Origin: Chloroflexota bacterium
GTDB lineage: Bacteria; Chloroflexota; Anaerolineae; J036; Brachytrichaceae
DNA length: 64,000 nt
Direction: 5' to 3'
NCBI GenBank assembly: GCA_025354985.1
Contig: JANXLU010000068.1
Coordinates: 1-64,000 of the forward strand
Positions 44,034-53,107 of the stretch are shown here, piece after piece. Under the pieces are notes generated by a model. That model saw nothing but the letters and a program-made list of their open reading frames with translations. It was not told the origin of the DNA and did no database searches. Each line of letters starts with the position of its first letter. The first letter of the stretch is position 1. The position numbers were made by a program, and so were the translations under genes.

Positions 44034-44390
44034 ATGTTCGACGAAGTAGCAAACAAACCTGCAAATGTTGGGAACGGTCATCGACCGCATTCCGAGTCCA
44101 ACGGCCACCAGAACGGCCATAAGAACCACCCGGATATTATCAAGGTGTCGGCCCAATCACGATCAACGTCCGTCGCCGGAGCAATCGCCGGCGTGGTGCG
44201 CGAAGCCGGTCGCGCTGAAGTTCAAGCAATTGGCGCCGGCGCGGTAAATCAGGCCATCAAAGCTGCGGCAATTGCGCGCGGCTACTTACTACTCGATGGA
44301 ATTAACATAATTGTGGTTCCAACGTTCTCAGACGTCGATATCGAGGGTAGTGAGCGTACGGCGGTTCGTCTTACAATCGAACCGAGATGA
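44034..44390 (+). CDS. spoVS: SpoVS-family protein (stage V sporulation protein S)
   Basis: 118 residues. The C-terminal ~84 match SpoVS closely: IIKVSAQSRSTSVAGAIAGVVRE, VQAIGAGAVNQAIKAAAIARGYL, and the end ERTAVRLTIEPR. SpoVS has an Alba-like fold; in Bacillus it affects septation and sporulation, and it also occurs in non-sporulating phyla, where its role is unclear. The first 34 residues are an unusual Asn/His/Gly-rich extension (NGHRPHSESNGHQNGHKNHP) absent from the ~86-residue classical protein. ATG 44034 is preceded by a strong CGGAGG ribosome site. The stop overlaps the start of the PHP gene by 4 nt (ATGA). Confidence 0.93.
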   Translation: MFDEVANKPANVGNGHRPHSESNGHQNGHKNHPDIIKVSAQSRSTSVAGAIAGVVREAGRAEVQAIGAGAVNQAIKAAAIARGYLLLDGINIIVVPTFSDVDIEGSERTAVRLTIEPR

Positions 44391-45280
44391 CGGCCGGGAC
44401 GAAAGCGGATTTACATTGCCACACCACAGCCTCTGACGGAATCTACCCTCCGTCAGAGGCTGTGCGCATTGCGGCCTCCGAAGGTGTCACCCATCTCGCC
44501 ATCACGGATCATGATACGTTGGAGGGCCATGCCGAAGCACGTGCAGCCGGTGTTCAGTATGGCATTTCCATAATTCCGGGAATTGAAGTGAGCAGCTTCG
44601 ATACGGTTGAAGTGCATGTTCTTGGCTATGGCGTCCAACTGCCTGAGTTGGCTCCTCGCACCGCGGCCCGGGCCAATGCATCTGATCAAGTGCGCGGCCT
44701 TCGTGCTGCTCGTACTGAACGCGCACAACAAACGCTCGGCAAGCTCACGGAATACAACATCCATGTGCCGATGGATCTGCTCCAGCGTCTGGCCGGGGAT
44801 GCAATTATAGGCAGACCCCACATCGCGCGGGCAATGGTCGCTGTTGGCGCAGTCGCCAACACTCAGGAGGCGTTCGACAAATGGATTGGTGAAGGCCGCC
44901 CTTGTTTCGTTGCGCATCGCACGCTGTCACCGGGTGGTGCTATTGACCTGATTCATCAGTGCTCGGGAATCGCCATATTGGCCCACCCAATGCTCTACGG
45001 TGACTATGCCTCCCGATTGATCGCCACTGCAATTACCGCAACCGTTGACGGCTTGGAGGTCTACCATCCATCTGCGGACGTCGCTCAATCCGCCTACCTA
45101 ACCACAATCTGCGATTTCCACGGCTTGTTGGCAACAGGTGGCAGTGACTTCCATGGTGTACCTACCCGTGCGAATGTTCAAGTGCGACCGGGTTCACATG
45201 TAACGCCTGTCAGCCATTTGACAGCGTTGTTGAACAGAATGACCCCGGTCATGCCGGTACAATCCGTTTTGCATGCGTAA
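44387..45280 (+). CDS. PHP-domain phosphoesterase (TrpH/RNase AM-like)
   Basis: A 297-residue metal-dependent phosphoesterase. Metal ligands appear in DLHCHTTASDG (HxH), AITDHDTLEGH, GIEVSS, and late HP and GGSDFHG. The length and an inserted ~100-residue helical segment match the TrpH/YciV group, which degrades nucleotide 3',5'-bisphosphates or RNA 5' ends. The start overlaps spoVS by ATGA and its end overlaps the flippase-like gene by 8 nt, so three genes are translated together. A perfect 16-bp inverted repeat spans codons ~13-26. Precise substrate not determinable. Confidence 0.85.
   Translation: MTAGTKADLHCHTTASDGIYPPSEAVRIAASEGVTHLAITDHDTLEGHAEARAAGVQYGISIIPGIEVSSFDTVEVHVLGYGVQLPELAPRTAARANASDQVRGLRAARTERAQQTLGKLTEYNIHVPMDLLQRLAGDAIIGRPHIARAMVAVGAVANTQEAFDKWIGEGRPCFVAHRTLSPGGAIDLIHQCSGIAILAHPMLYGDYASRLIATAITATVDGLEVYHPSADVAQSAYLTTICDFHGLLATGGSDFHGVPTRANVQVRPGSHVTPVSHLTALLNRMTPVMPVQSVLHA
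44425..44464. repeat. perfect 16-bp inverted repeat inside the PHP gene
   Basis: CACAGCCTCTGACGGA (44425-44440) and TCCGTCAGAGGCTGTG (44449-44464) are exact reverse complements separated by ATCTACCC. In mRNA this would be a strong hairpin about 40 nt downstream of the PHP start and the spoVS stop. No T-run follows, so it is not an ordinary intrinsic terminator. It may set mRNA 3' ends or slow ribosomes between the two genes. Confidence 0.85.
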
Positions 45281-46241
45281 TTGGAAGGTTTGGGGCAGTT
45301 TCCTGATTGGTGCACTCGCGCTCTACCTGACACTCAAAAATGTTGACCTTGACCTGCTCGGATTGGCCGTCGCCCACGCGCAATGGATTTGGTTTTTGCC
45401 GGCGACCATAAGCCTGGGTCTAACGCTCGTTATTCGAGGATGGCGTTGGTCTGCACTGATGGGCGGCACGCCATTTTGGATGACGTTTCACGCCAACAAT
45501 ATCGGCTATATGCTCAACATGACTCTGCCTTTGCGTATTGGTGAAATAGGTCGGGCATATGCGATAAAGGAGCGAAGCAACGTAAATTTGCCCGGCGCGC
45601 TTTCAGCAATTGCCGTCGAACGCATTCTTGACCTTGCCGCAGTCGTCGTCCTATTTCTCATTTGTGCATGGTTTGTTCCCATACCAGCACAATTCTCAAA
45701 TGCCGCTATTGCGGCCACGATCGTTGTTACCGCTGCAATCGTGTGTGGGATTGTCGCGGTTTGGCAAGCCACACTCATACAAAGACTTCTGGCGCGAGCC
45801 GGAGCGCGCTTTCCAAAGCTTCCGGTAAAACTGATTCAGACGCGATTCCATGAGCTTAGCAGCAGCTTTGCGTTATTGCGAGCACCGGTCATGTTGCTCA
45901 CGATTCTTGGGCTTACCATCCTGACCTGGCTTGCCTCAGTCGCAACACAGTATTTTTTGTTCGCCGCTTTCCTCCCTCCACGGCTCGACCAAGCAAGCTT
46001 TAGCTTGGTAATGGGCTCTTTTGCAGGTGCTTTGCCCGCGCCGCCCGGTGGGCTTGGACCGGTTCAGTGGGCAGCCACCAATTCGCTGGTTGGACCGTTC
46101 AAGGTTGACGAAAGTTCTGCAATTGCATTCGTGTTCGTTTCCACGTTCTTCCAGCAGATATTCTTGATAGTTTCCGGCCTGATAGGTCTATGGTGCATGC
46201 GACTGTCGTATGACCAATTGGGGCGATCGAAAACCGCATAA
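45273..46241 (+). CDS. flippase-like / lysylphosphatidylglycerol synthase TM-domain protein (UPF0104)
   Basis: A 322-residue polytopic protein with about eight TM segments. Typical elements: TLKNVDLDLLG at the start, RGWRWSALMGG, NNIGYMLNMTLPLRIGEIGRAYAIKERSNV (family hallmark LPLR.GE..R), AIAVERILDLAAV and GSFAGALPAPPGGLGPVQWA. Members include the membrane part of MprF and archaeal/bacterial flippase-like proteins that move lipids or lipid-linked sugars. The start overlaps the PHP gene by 8 nt. Cargo unknown. Confidence 0.87.
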   Translation: MRNWKVWGSFLIGALALYLTLKNVDLDLLGLAVAHAQWIWFLPATISLGLTLVIRGWRWSALMGGTPFWMTFHANNIGYMLNMTLPLRIGEIGRAYAIKERSNVNLPGALSAIAVERILDLAAVVVLFLICAWFVPIPAQFSNAAIAATIVVTAAIVCGIVAVWQATLIQRLLARAGARFPKLPVKLIQTRFHELSSSFALLRAPVMLLTILGLTILTWLASVATQYFLFAAFLPPRLDQASFSLVMGSFAGALPAPPGGLGPVQWAATNSLVGPFKVDESSAIAFVFVSTFFQQIFLIVSGLIGLWCMRLSYDQLGRSKTA

Positions 46242-46282
46242 TTAACGCCAAAATATGTGCTCACTACGCTAGCTGCCGAATC

Positions 46283-47128
46283 ATGCAACAATCCGAAAAC
46301 GTACCATTCACGCCACCCGAAACACCCAAGGTTCTTCCCGCAGCTTGGTTTGCGCTCGGCAGTGTCTTCGGCGCTGTCATCCTTTTTTGCGTGCTCGTCA
46401 TCCTGACCCGGGGATCCATAATGGATTCGCTAGTGGGATCCACTGAGTTGGAAGCAACGCGGATTGGTGTGATCAGGCAAGCGGCACGCGATGGTGTTGC
46501 GGATGCCCTGGCCGCGAGCGGCCCAAAGTCTCCTGCGTCCTCCATTTCAGTTGCGGGGCCGCCAGTTCCACAGGCGCCCCCGACTGCCCAGGCCCAACAG
46601 ATAGTGATCCGCCAGGCAAACGTTCAAGGGAACCCAAATGCGCCAGTTCAGATCGTTGAATTTGGCGACTTTGGGTGCATCTTCTGCACACGCTTCTATC
46701 AGCAAACGCTCTCACGCATCATCGACAAATATGTCAAGACGGGTCAGGCCAACCTGGTCTACAAGCATTTCCCAATCGTCAGCCTGCATCCCGGTGCCGA
46801 CCTTGCCGCCGTGGCGTCGGAATGCGCGGCTGATCAGGGGAAGTTCTGGGAATTCCACAACGTTCTGTTTGAACGCAACACCAAAGGCTTCACATCGGTC
46901 ACTCTGGCGCAAATGGCTTTGGATTTACAACTCGACGTTCCAAACTTCACATCATGTTTAAATAACGGCACAACATCATCGCGCATGACTGCGGACATGG
47001 CCGAGGGGCGCAGTTTGAATGTGGGAGGGACACCCACGTTCTACATTAACGGTCAGGCGGTGGTGGGTGCGCAACCGTATGAAGTGTTTGACCGTGCCAT
47101 TTCCCAGGCACTCGCCAAGCGCCAGTAA
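46283..47128 (+). CDS. membrane-anchored DsbA-like thiol oxidoreductase
   Basis: 281 residues. N-terminal TM anchor (~16-36, AWFALGSVFGAVILFCVLVIL), linker rich in Pro/Gln, then a thioredoxin_4/DsbA domain (~110-281). The active site is CIFC in VEFGDFGCIFC; the cis-Pro loop is GGTPTFYING, and LVYKHFPIVSLHPGA is a family segment. It probably forms or reshuffles disulfides outside the membrane. It starts 41 nt after the flippase-like gene and converges with the glycoside hydrolase block. No VKOR/DsbB partner is visible nearby. Confidence 0.88.
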   Translation: MQQSENVPFTPPETPKVLPAAWFALGSVFGAVILFCVLVILTRGSIMDSLVGSTELEATRIGVIRQAARDGVADALAASGPKSPASSISVAGPPVPQAPPTAQAQQIVIRQANVQGNPNAPVQIVEFGDFGCIFCTRFYQQTLSRIIDKYVKTGQANLVYKHFPIVSLHPGADLAAVASECAADQGKFWEFHNVLFERNTKGFTSVTLAQMALDLQLDVPNFTSCLNNGTTSSRMTADMAEGRSLNVGGTPTFYINGQAVVGAQPYEVFDRAISQALAKRQ

Positions 47129-47155
47129 CAGCTAACCCGCTCTCAGCCCGAGGCG

Positions 47156-48424
47156 CTAATTTTTTACGAGCCGCTCGATGGCATCAAATGCTGGCCGCGT
47201 GCCGCCCTTCTTGTCGATAATACTGTAAGGCAGTGCCGAATCCTGATCCGCTGCCACCGACGTTTTGGCCACGTAATCCAGATTAAACAGTATCGCAAAC
47301 TGCACATAGCCACTTTCCCGTAGTATGAGGAACGCCTTGAGGATGTATTCAGCCTGTTGCGCGCTGCTGTTGTCCAAGGCAAAGCCAAACCCGCCGGGCG
47401 CGTCGCTGGCACCCAACCCTTCCATGCTGGCCCATCCAAACTCGGTTACGCACAGCGGCCGATTCGTCTTTTCGTGATAGGCCGTTAACGTGCTGGTGAA
47501 GGACCATGAATGATGCGGGTTGTCAAATGGCCCGCGAAAAACTGCAGTGGGATTGTTATATCCGGCGTTCCAGGCGATTTCTGGCGGCAGATTAAAACCA
47601 TTCAAATGCACGCCGATGCAGTCCACATAACGCAACCCATCCGCCGCAATAAATGCGTCCAACCAGGCGTAATCGTCAATAGCAGTACCCGGCTCGGCGC
47701 TGCCACCGGATGGTGAAGGAGCGGCCATGATCAATCGAATGTCACGGTTGCTAGCCCGCACGACGGGCGCCACGCTGGACAACACGCGCCGGTAATCTTC
47801 GGCCCGAATCTGGCCGGATGAAACCTGCCAATCGCGCCCCAGATTGACCTCATTAAATACTTCGATCGCATGCAGGCAACCCTTGTATCGAGCAGCCAGT
47901 GTCCCGAGAAATCGCGCCGCCTCCGCTGCATCATCCGGCGGGCTGGGCAACTGTCCAGTCGGGTTGGGCTGCACACGCGACCACTGTGGCGGGTGCGTGA
48001 CGGTAAACAACACGTTTAGACCGCGCCAGTTTGCATCGGCCATAAAGCTGTCCAAAAGCTGCCAACGAGTGAGGTTTGGATGCAGGCGCTCGGGCTCAAA
48101 TTCCTGCCAATTGATCTTTACCCCCACCCAATCCAGCCGAAGCTTATGGGCAATGACATTATTCCAATAACCAATATCGCCAACCGACCAGTTGCTGCTG
48201 ATCCCATAGCCAAATTGATCAACGGGTTTACGTGGCCGCTCCTCTGGTTTTGGGCAAAAAAAGCCATCAAGACCAATTACCGAACCATCCGAGGCAACGG
48301 CTGCGGGCTCAACAGTCGGCGGCAAGTTTGCGGGTGCTGCCCGCGCCATGCACGCTGCACCCAACACCACAGTAACAACCGCTGCCCAAGCCAAACGCGG
48401 TCGCCACCACACAACGATATTCAA
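47156..48424 (-). CDS. secreted clan GH-A glycoside-hydrolase-like protein (copy 1)
   Basis: A 422-residue protein: signal/TM segment (~8-28), then a TIM-barrel hydrolase domain. FGYGISSNWSVGDIGYW opens the domain, the acid/base position is in AIEVFNEVNLG and the nucleophile position in LCVTEFGWASM; both Glu residues are present. The fold resembles GH39/GH5-type enzymes but I cannot fix a family or substrate. TTG start overlapping the upstream stop as TTGA, so it is translated with copy 2. Together with copies 2 and 3 it forms a triplicated secreted hydrolase block. Confidence 0.8.
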   Translation of the reverse strand: MNIVVWWRPRLAWAAVVTVVLGAACMARAAPANLPPTVEPAAVASDGSVIGLDGFFCPKPEERPRKPVDQFGYGISSNWSVGDIGYWNNVIAHKLRLDWVGVKINWQEFEPERLHPNLTRWQLLDSFMADANWRGLNVLFTVTHPPQWSRVQPNPTGQLPSPPDDAAEAARFLGTLAARYKGCLHAIEVFNEVNLGRDWQVSSGQIRAEDYRRVLSSVAPVVRASNRDIRLIMAAPSPSGGSAEPGTAIDDYAWLDAFIAADGLRYVDCIGVHLNGFNLPPEIAWNAGYNNPTAVFRGPFDNPHHSWSFTSTLTAYHEKTNRPLCVTEFGWASMEGLGASDAPGGFGFALDNSSAQQAEYILKAFLILRESGYVQFAILFNLDYVAKTSVAADQDSALPYSIIDKKGGTRPAFDAIERLVKN

Positions 48425-49842
48425 TCCTTTTTGATCGCCTTTATCGCTTCAAATGCCGGCCTGGTGGAACCGTCCCTACGCACGATACTGTAAGGGGCAA
48501 CATTGGCAGTTTTCCCATCTGGGTCTTCACCGATTTTCACTATGTAGTCCAAATTGAAGACAATCCCAAATCTCACATAGCCGCTCTTCCGAAGCAGGTC
48601 AAAACCCTGCACAATCCAATCAGCCTGCTCTTTCTCGGTGTTGTCCAACGCAAAACCAAATCCGTCAGGGGCCCCCTGCGTTGGCGATCCGTCCTTTCGC
48701 TTTAATGCATCCATTGAGGGCCATCCAAACTCTGTCACGCACAATGGCTTTTTGGTCTTTTGATAGTATGTTGTAAAGGTCGACATAAAAGACCAGTCGT
48801 GGCTGGGGTTGTCAAACGGTCCTCTAAATTTGGCGGTTGCATCTTTATAGCCGGAATTCCACTCCTTGTCTGGTGGAAAGTTGTAGCCGTTGAGATGCAC
48901 ACCGACACAATCAACAAGCGCGGGCCCGCCCGCTGCGACAAAATCATCCATGTATGCAAAATCGTCCTGAAAGCTGCCCGCCTTGCTGTAGCCCACCGTC
49001 GACAATGCACCCATGACCGTGATGATAGTCTGGTCATACTTTTTGATGGCGGGCGCAACCGCTTTGAGAAAGCTGATGTAATCGATGGCTGCAATTCTGC
49101 CGCTTGGTACGCGCCACTCACGATCAAGGTTCATTTCATTCCAAATTTCAACCGCCTGAATACAGCCCCGGTAACGGGCAGCTATCTTTCCAAAGAACCG
49201 TGCTGCATCGCTGAAATCATCGGGCGGTCCGAGCAATCCTGGTTCATTTAGCTTTCGCGCCCACGCCGGCGCCTGAATAATTCCAACCATGATGTTCAGG
49301 CCCTTTTTATTTGCATCGGCAACAAATGCGTCAAACGAATTGGCATCGACTTGTGGCGTTATTTTGCCCTTTTCCTTCTCAAACTCGCTCCACCGTACTT
49401 GGGCTTTCGTCCATGACACCCTCAGCTGATCGGCCATTACATTATTCCAGTTTCCCATGTCGCCAACCGCCCAGTTACTTTGCACGCCATACCCGAATTT
49501 CTCTGGCGCTGCATGCGGGTTTGGACAAACAAAATCAGGAAGGCCGGGAATCGCCCCGTCGGGATGCATGGATGCGGCTGGTGCTACCGTTTGCGCTGCA
49601 ACTTGAGCCGCCGCAGCCGGTGTAGTAACCGGCTTTGCGTCGGTTGCCTGGGCAAATTTTATGGACGGCGTAATGGGCGTTGCGAGCGCCTCCTGTTTGC
49701 CAGTTCCAATCGTACTGCGCAACGCATTGATGCCCACGACAACCAACCCGATGCCACCGATCACCAGTGCCAGTAATACTGACAGACCGATTGCCATGCG
49801 TCGCTGCCTATAACTATTTTGATTCGATTGCTTGTTGTTCAT
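48421..49842 (-). CDS. secreted clan GH-A glycoside-hydrolase-like protein (copy 2)
   Basis: A 473-residue paralogue of the downstream gene: N-terminal TM anchor (~17-37, LSVLLALVIGGIGLVVVGI), an Ala/Thr/Pro linker, then the barrel starting FGYGVQSNWAVGDMGNWN. Catalytic positions are kept: AVEIWNEMNLDREW and LCVTEFGWPSM. Shared landmarks with copy 1 include DCVGVHLNGYNFPP, FRGPFDNPSHDWSFMST and GFGFALDN, so the two arose by duplication. Probably acts on polysaccharide outside the cell; substrate unknown. Confidence 0.8.
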   Translation of the reverse strand: MNNKQSNQNSYRQRRMAIGLSVLLALVIGGIGLVVVGINALRSTIGTGKQEALATPITPSIKFAQATDAKPVTTPAAAAQVAAQTVAPAASMHPDGAIPGLPDFVCPNPHAAPEKFGYGVQSNWAVGDMGNWNNVMADQLRVSWTKAQVRWSEFEKEKGKITPQVDANSFDAFVADANKKGLNIMVGIIQAPAWARKLNEPGLLGPPDDFSDAARFFGKIAARYRGCIQAVEIWNEMNLDREWRVPSGRIAAIDYISFLKAVAPAIKKYDQTIITVMGALSTVGYSKAGSFQDDFAYMDDFVAAGGPALVDCVGVHLNGYNFPPDKEWNSGYKDATAKFRGPFDNPSHDWSFMSTFTTYYQKTKKPLCVTEFGWPSMDALKRKDGSPTQGAPDGFGFALDNTEKEQADWIVQGFDLLRKSGYVRFGIVFNLDYIVKIGEDPDGKTANVAPYSIVRRDGSTRPAFEAIKAIKKD

Positions 49843-49888
49843 TGATGGTTACGATTATGTGTGAGATTTTAGCTATGCAGCCAAAGCC

Positions 49889-52800
49889 TTACTTTGGCGG
49901 ACTAATGGCTGCTCGCATCGACTCACAGGCTGGACACGATCCATTTGACCGCACAATGGCGTAGCCCCCGCGCACGTCCGATTGCTGCACGTTCCAAGCC
50001 GTGATGTCGACATTCCACACGATCATAAGTCTAACTTTGCCGCTGGATTGCGATGCGGTCACAGCCTGAGCGAGCCACTGTGCCTGACCGGCGAGCGTGT
50101 TGGCTTGGGCCCAGGCATAGGTCGGCGGCAGCGGGCCGAGACCGTCAGCGGTCAAATAGCCAAAATCCGTGAAGCACAGTTTGCGCTGTCCGCCAAATGC
50201 GTTAAAGTATTCTTCCCTCAGCGGACCGTAATACCAGGAGTAATGCGAACCAGCAGTGGCTCCGCTGCTTTGTGCCGGGGACACGGTGCCGGCCGTGAAA
50301 TGGACCCCGATGCAATCAGCATAGTCCGTTACGGATACATTGGCCATTTGTGCCAGAAATGCGCTGTCATCGCACCCATTCGCCGTACAGCCACCGTTAA
50401 ATGCACCTGTTGGGGCCAGCGCCGCGCTAATCACCATGGTCTTGCCATTGCGCGCCTTGATGGCGTTAAACGCCTTGGCCAAAAGGCGCGTATAGTTTGC
50501 GCCACTAATCTGACCCGCAGGCCATTGAACAGCCAAGTTCGGCTCGCTCCAAACTTCGATCGCATCTGCTCCGGCCGCTGCGAGATTGCCCAGGTACGCA
50601 ACCCAAAGATTCTGATAGTCCTCGTCCATAACTTTGGCGCGGCTTCCTTGCGCACCAATCAGTACCTGCAGCCCCTGCGAGTGGGCCTGCGACACAAATG
50701 CACTGGCATCGGCAAAATCACGGACAATCAGTTTCACCCAGGTCATCCCACTCTGTTTCACCCGGTCAAAACTGGCCAATCCGCCCACATGCCCACCCAA
50801 TTCAAACCTACCGTCAGTTCCTGCAACCGCAACGGGTAACGGCAAGTCCAGTACATCTGGAGGTGTGCCCGAGCTCACCGGTTGAGCCGCTGGAGCCTCG
50901 GCGCCCGGGCCGCTGACTATGGCAGAACCCTGCACCGATGGCGAAACCGTGACTGAGGGCGAAATGACGGTTCCTGAAATCTGAATTGTCGGGCTCGTTG
51001 CCCGCCTTGGGATGGCGGTGGGAAGTGCAAGCGCACCCTGACCAACAGCCATTGCGCCACCCGGTGACGTGGCATCCAGTGCACCGCCGCCAACCACTTG
51101 AACTTGAGCGCCACCTGTCTTTCCAAATGGTGCCCCGCTGAGTGTCGCCTGAATTAGGTAAGACCCGGGCATTGACGTGGCCGTCCATTCCAGCAGATTG
51201 TCGCTTAGGTTTCCAAGCATGTATTGCACACTTCCATCCGGAAAATTTACCGCCCATGAAAGTCGAGCAACCGACGGCGTTTCTTTTAGGGCTGTATGAG
51301 TCAGCGCCGCCTGAATAACCGCGGCTGCTTTCGGGTCATTTTCACCCTGATCAAGACCGCGAAATGTCAATCCGTTGAGTGCGTACTTTTGTGCCCGTTG
51401 GACCATCCGGTCGATCGTGGCTGCCGTTGTCACCCACACGGTTTGCGCTATGCCACGCACATCTACCGAAGTGTAGCGATATGTTTGAATCGAAGCGTCA
51501 AAAATCAGCGAACTGGGCGCAAATCGGTTGCGCAGCTTGAAATTTGCTTTTGCACCGGGAACAAGGTCTACGCCGAGCGGGCTCACGAGTTCAGCACCGC
51601 CGAATGCACGCGAGGCCTCCTCAAGCGAGAGATATGCGACGTCTCCGCCGGGCGAAACGCGCATACTCGACACTGGAATGACCACCTGCAGCTTGTTTCT
51701 GGGTACCCGGGCAAGCACCCAACTCATCAAACTGTCAAACTGCTCGCCTGTTGCAGCAATTGGGTTGGTGGATAAGTCAACCTCCAACACATCTACAAAC
51801 GTCGCGATTTTTCCCAAGTCATACCCGCTGCTCAACCATTGCCTATCACCCGCATCCTGTGGTGCCGGAACTGATACGACCAGACGTTTGTCCCGGGCGT
51901 GGACTTCAACAGCCAATGCCTGAAGAAAACTGGTATAGCTTGCTTGCTGCGCATCGCCTAGACCGCGATAATCAACAGATATACCGGAATAATTTCCAAC
52001 TGCCAGCAAACTTGCTAGATTTGCAACATGCGCTTTGCGTGCAACATCACTCGCCAACATATCCCGCAGCACCGTCCGATTAAGTTCACCCTGTTTGCTC
52101 CAGTTTCTAACGCCTATTTGAACCCTGCCGGATACGTCCTTTGACGTTATGAGCCGGCTCCTGTCACCGGCGATGGCGCCATCATCACCCAAATACAGGC
52201 CTAGCGCTGTTACGGTTGCCGCCGTGGTCGCCACATCGTTGTCCAGCTTGGCATCGCTGGCGGCTTCGATACCCATGACCATGCTGGCTGGGCGTGATCG
52301 AACCAACAGCAAGTTGCGTGGTTGCGAATTTGCCGATGTTAGCTCCAAACTTCTTGTGCTGACGTCGAGTTGTCCTCCAAGCCAGTGCCAGGCTTGATTT
52401 GCGGCATCCCAGCTATACAAATCGAGTTGTCCGGCGTTGTTGGCATCAACATTCCCGGGCAGTGTTAACCGAAGAGCGGTGGATGCCGGAGTCCCGCCAC
52501 AATTACGGATCGAATATAGGCGACTCAGCGGCTCAAGCGTTGCCGGCAACTTTGACAGTGCACCTTGATATTCGCCGCCGGCGGCCATCTCTGCCAGTGA
52601 CGTGGAACCAAGTTGAAAAGCCATCCCTGTTTGTGCAGCGATTCCGCGGACCGAGAAACGCAGCATGCCATCGTCGCTGCTGAGATTGGTATTGGGATCA
52701 CTAAGGGAAATGCAGCCTTTCTGGCTGTTCAGTTGCCAAATGCCGGCAACAATTGCGCCTGCGACAATGGCCACCAAAATGATGGCCATTGGCCGCAAGG

Positions 52801-52951
52801 GCAACGTTTGCATTGAAAGCCGTGGACGCTCCCGCGGCGGTCTTGGCGGGAGTTTGGATTTTTCTGGAAAAAGCCCGTCTGATACGCGCCCCGTGTTTTG
52901 ACGGTGCTTCGGCTGGTTGCTTCTTTCAGCGGGAAATGTGCTATCCGTCAT
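49889..52951 (-). CDS. anchored two-barrel protein: degenerate GH18-like plus degenerate GH-A-like domain (copy 3)
   Basis: 1020 residues. Basic N-terminus, TM anchor (~53-70), a beta-rich region with Ser/Asp repeats, then a GH18/YaaH-like barrel (~255-560). The GH18 motif DGxxxDxE reads SGISVDYRGL: the catalytic Glu is Arg and the first Asp is Ser. After a beta domain and Pro/Ser-rich linker comes a GH-A-like barrel (~745-1015) related to copies 1 and 2, where WNE reads WSE (EVWSEPN) and the nucleophile Glu reads Asp (LCFTDFGYLT). The protein probably binds rather than cuts glycans, or uses altered chemistry. It lies 46 nt upstream of copy 2 on the same strand region and diverges from ridA. 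Confidence 0.72.
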   Translation of the reverse strand: MTDSTFPAERSNQPKHRQNTGRVSDGLFPEKSKLPPRPPRERPRLSMQTLPLRPMAIILVAIVAGAIVAGIWQLNSQKGCISLSDPNTNLSSDDGMLRFSVRGIAAQTGMAFQLGSTSLAEMAAGGEYQGALSKLPATLEPLSRLYSIRNCGGTPASTALRLTLPGNVDANNAGQLDLYSWDAANQAWHWLGGQLDVSTRSLELTSANSQPRNLLLVRSRPASMVMGIEAASDAKLDNDVATTAATVTALGLYLGDDGAIAGDRSRLITSKDVSGRVQIGVRNWSKQGELNRTVLRDMLASDVARKAHVANLASLLAVGNYSGISVDYRGLGDAQQASYTSFLQALAVEVHARDKRLVVSVPAPQDAGDRQWLSSGYDLGKIATFVDVLEVDLSTNPIAATGEQFDSLMSWVLARVPRNKLQVVIPVSSMRVSPGGDVAYLSLEEASRAFGGAELVSPLGVDLVPGAKANFKLRNRFAPSSLIFDASIQTYRYTSVDVRGIAQTVWVTTAATIDRMVQRAQKYALNGLTFRGLDQGENDPKAAAVIQAALTHTALKETPSVARLSWAVNFPDGSVQYMLGNLSDNLLEWTATSMPGSYLIQATLSGAPFGKTGGAQVQVVGGGALDATSPGGAMAVGQGALALPTAIPRRATSPTIQISGTVISPSVTVSPSVQGSAIVSGPGAEAPAAQPVSSGTPPDVLDLPLPVAVAGTDGRFELGGHVGGLASFDRVKQSGMTWVKLIVRDFADASAFVSQAHSQGLQVLIGAQGSRAKVMDEDYQNLWVAYLGNLAAAGADAIEVWSEPNLAVQWPAGQISGANYTRLLAKAFNAIKARNGKTMVISAALAPTGAFNGGCTANGCDDSAFLAQMANVSVTDYADCIGVHFTAGTVSPAQSSGATAGSHYSWYYGPLREEYFNAFGGQRKLCFTDFGYLTADGLGPLPPTYAWAQANTLAGQAQWLAQAVTASQSSGKVRLMIVWNVDITAWNVQQSDVRGGYAIVRSNGSCPACESMRAAISPPK

Positions 52952-52992
52952 TTAGTCACTACACCTGAAACCAAAGCATCACCGATAAGCCT

Positions 52993-53010
52993 GAGACTTC
53001 GATAAGTCTC
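52993..53010. promoter_or_regulatory. 7+7 inverted repeat in the divergent gap before ridA
   Basis: GAGACTT-CGAT-AAGTCTC is a perfect 7-bp dyad with 4-nt spacer, 42 bp upstream of the two-barrel protein start and 98 bp upstream of ridA. Position suits an operator for either gene; no known regulator motif is recognised. Confidence 0.4.
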
Positions 53011-53107
53011 CTCGAATGCCGGCTTGTGTTTCCCAAGGTCAGAATTGCAATTGGAGGAGCCAACCAGATTTGAGATTTTAGCAGGGAACCAACGAGATAA
53101 TTCAGGC

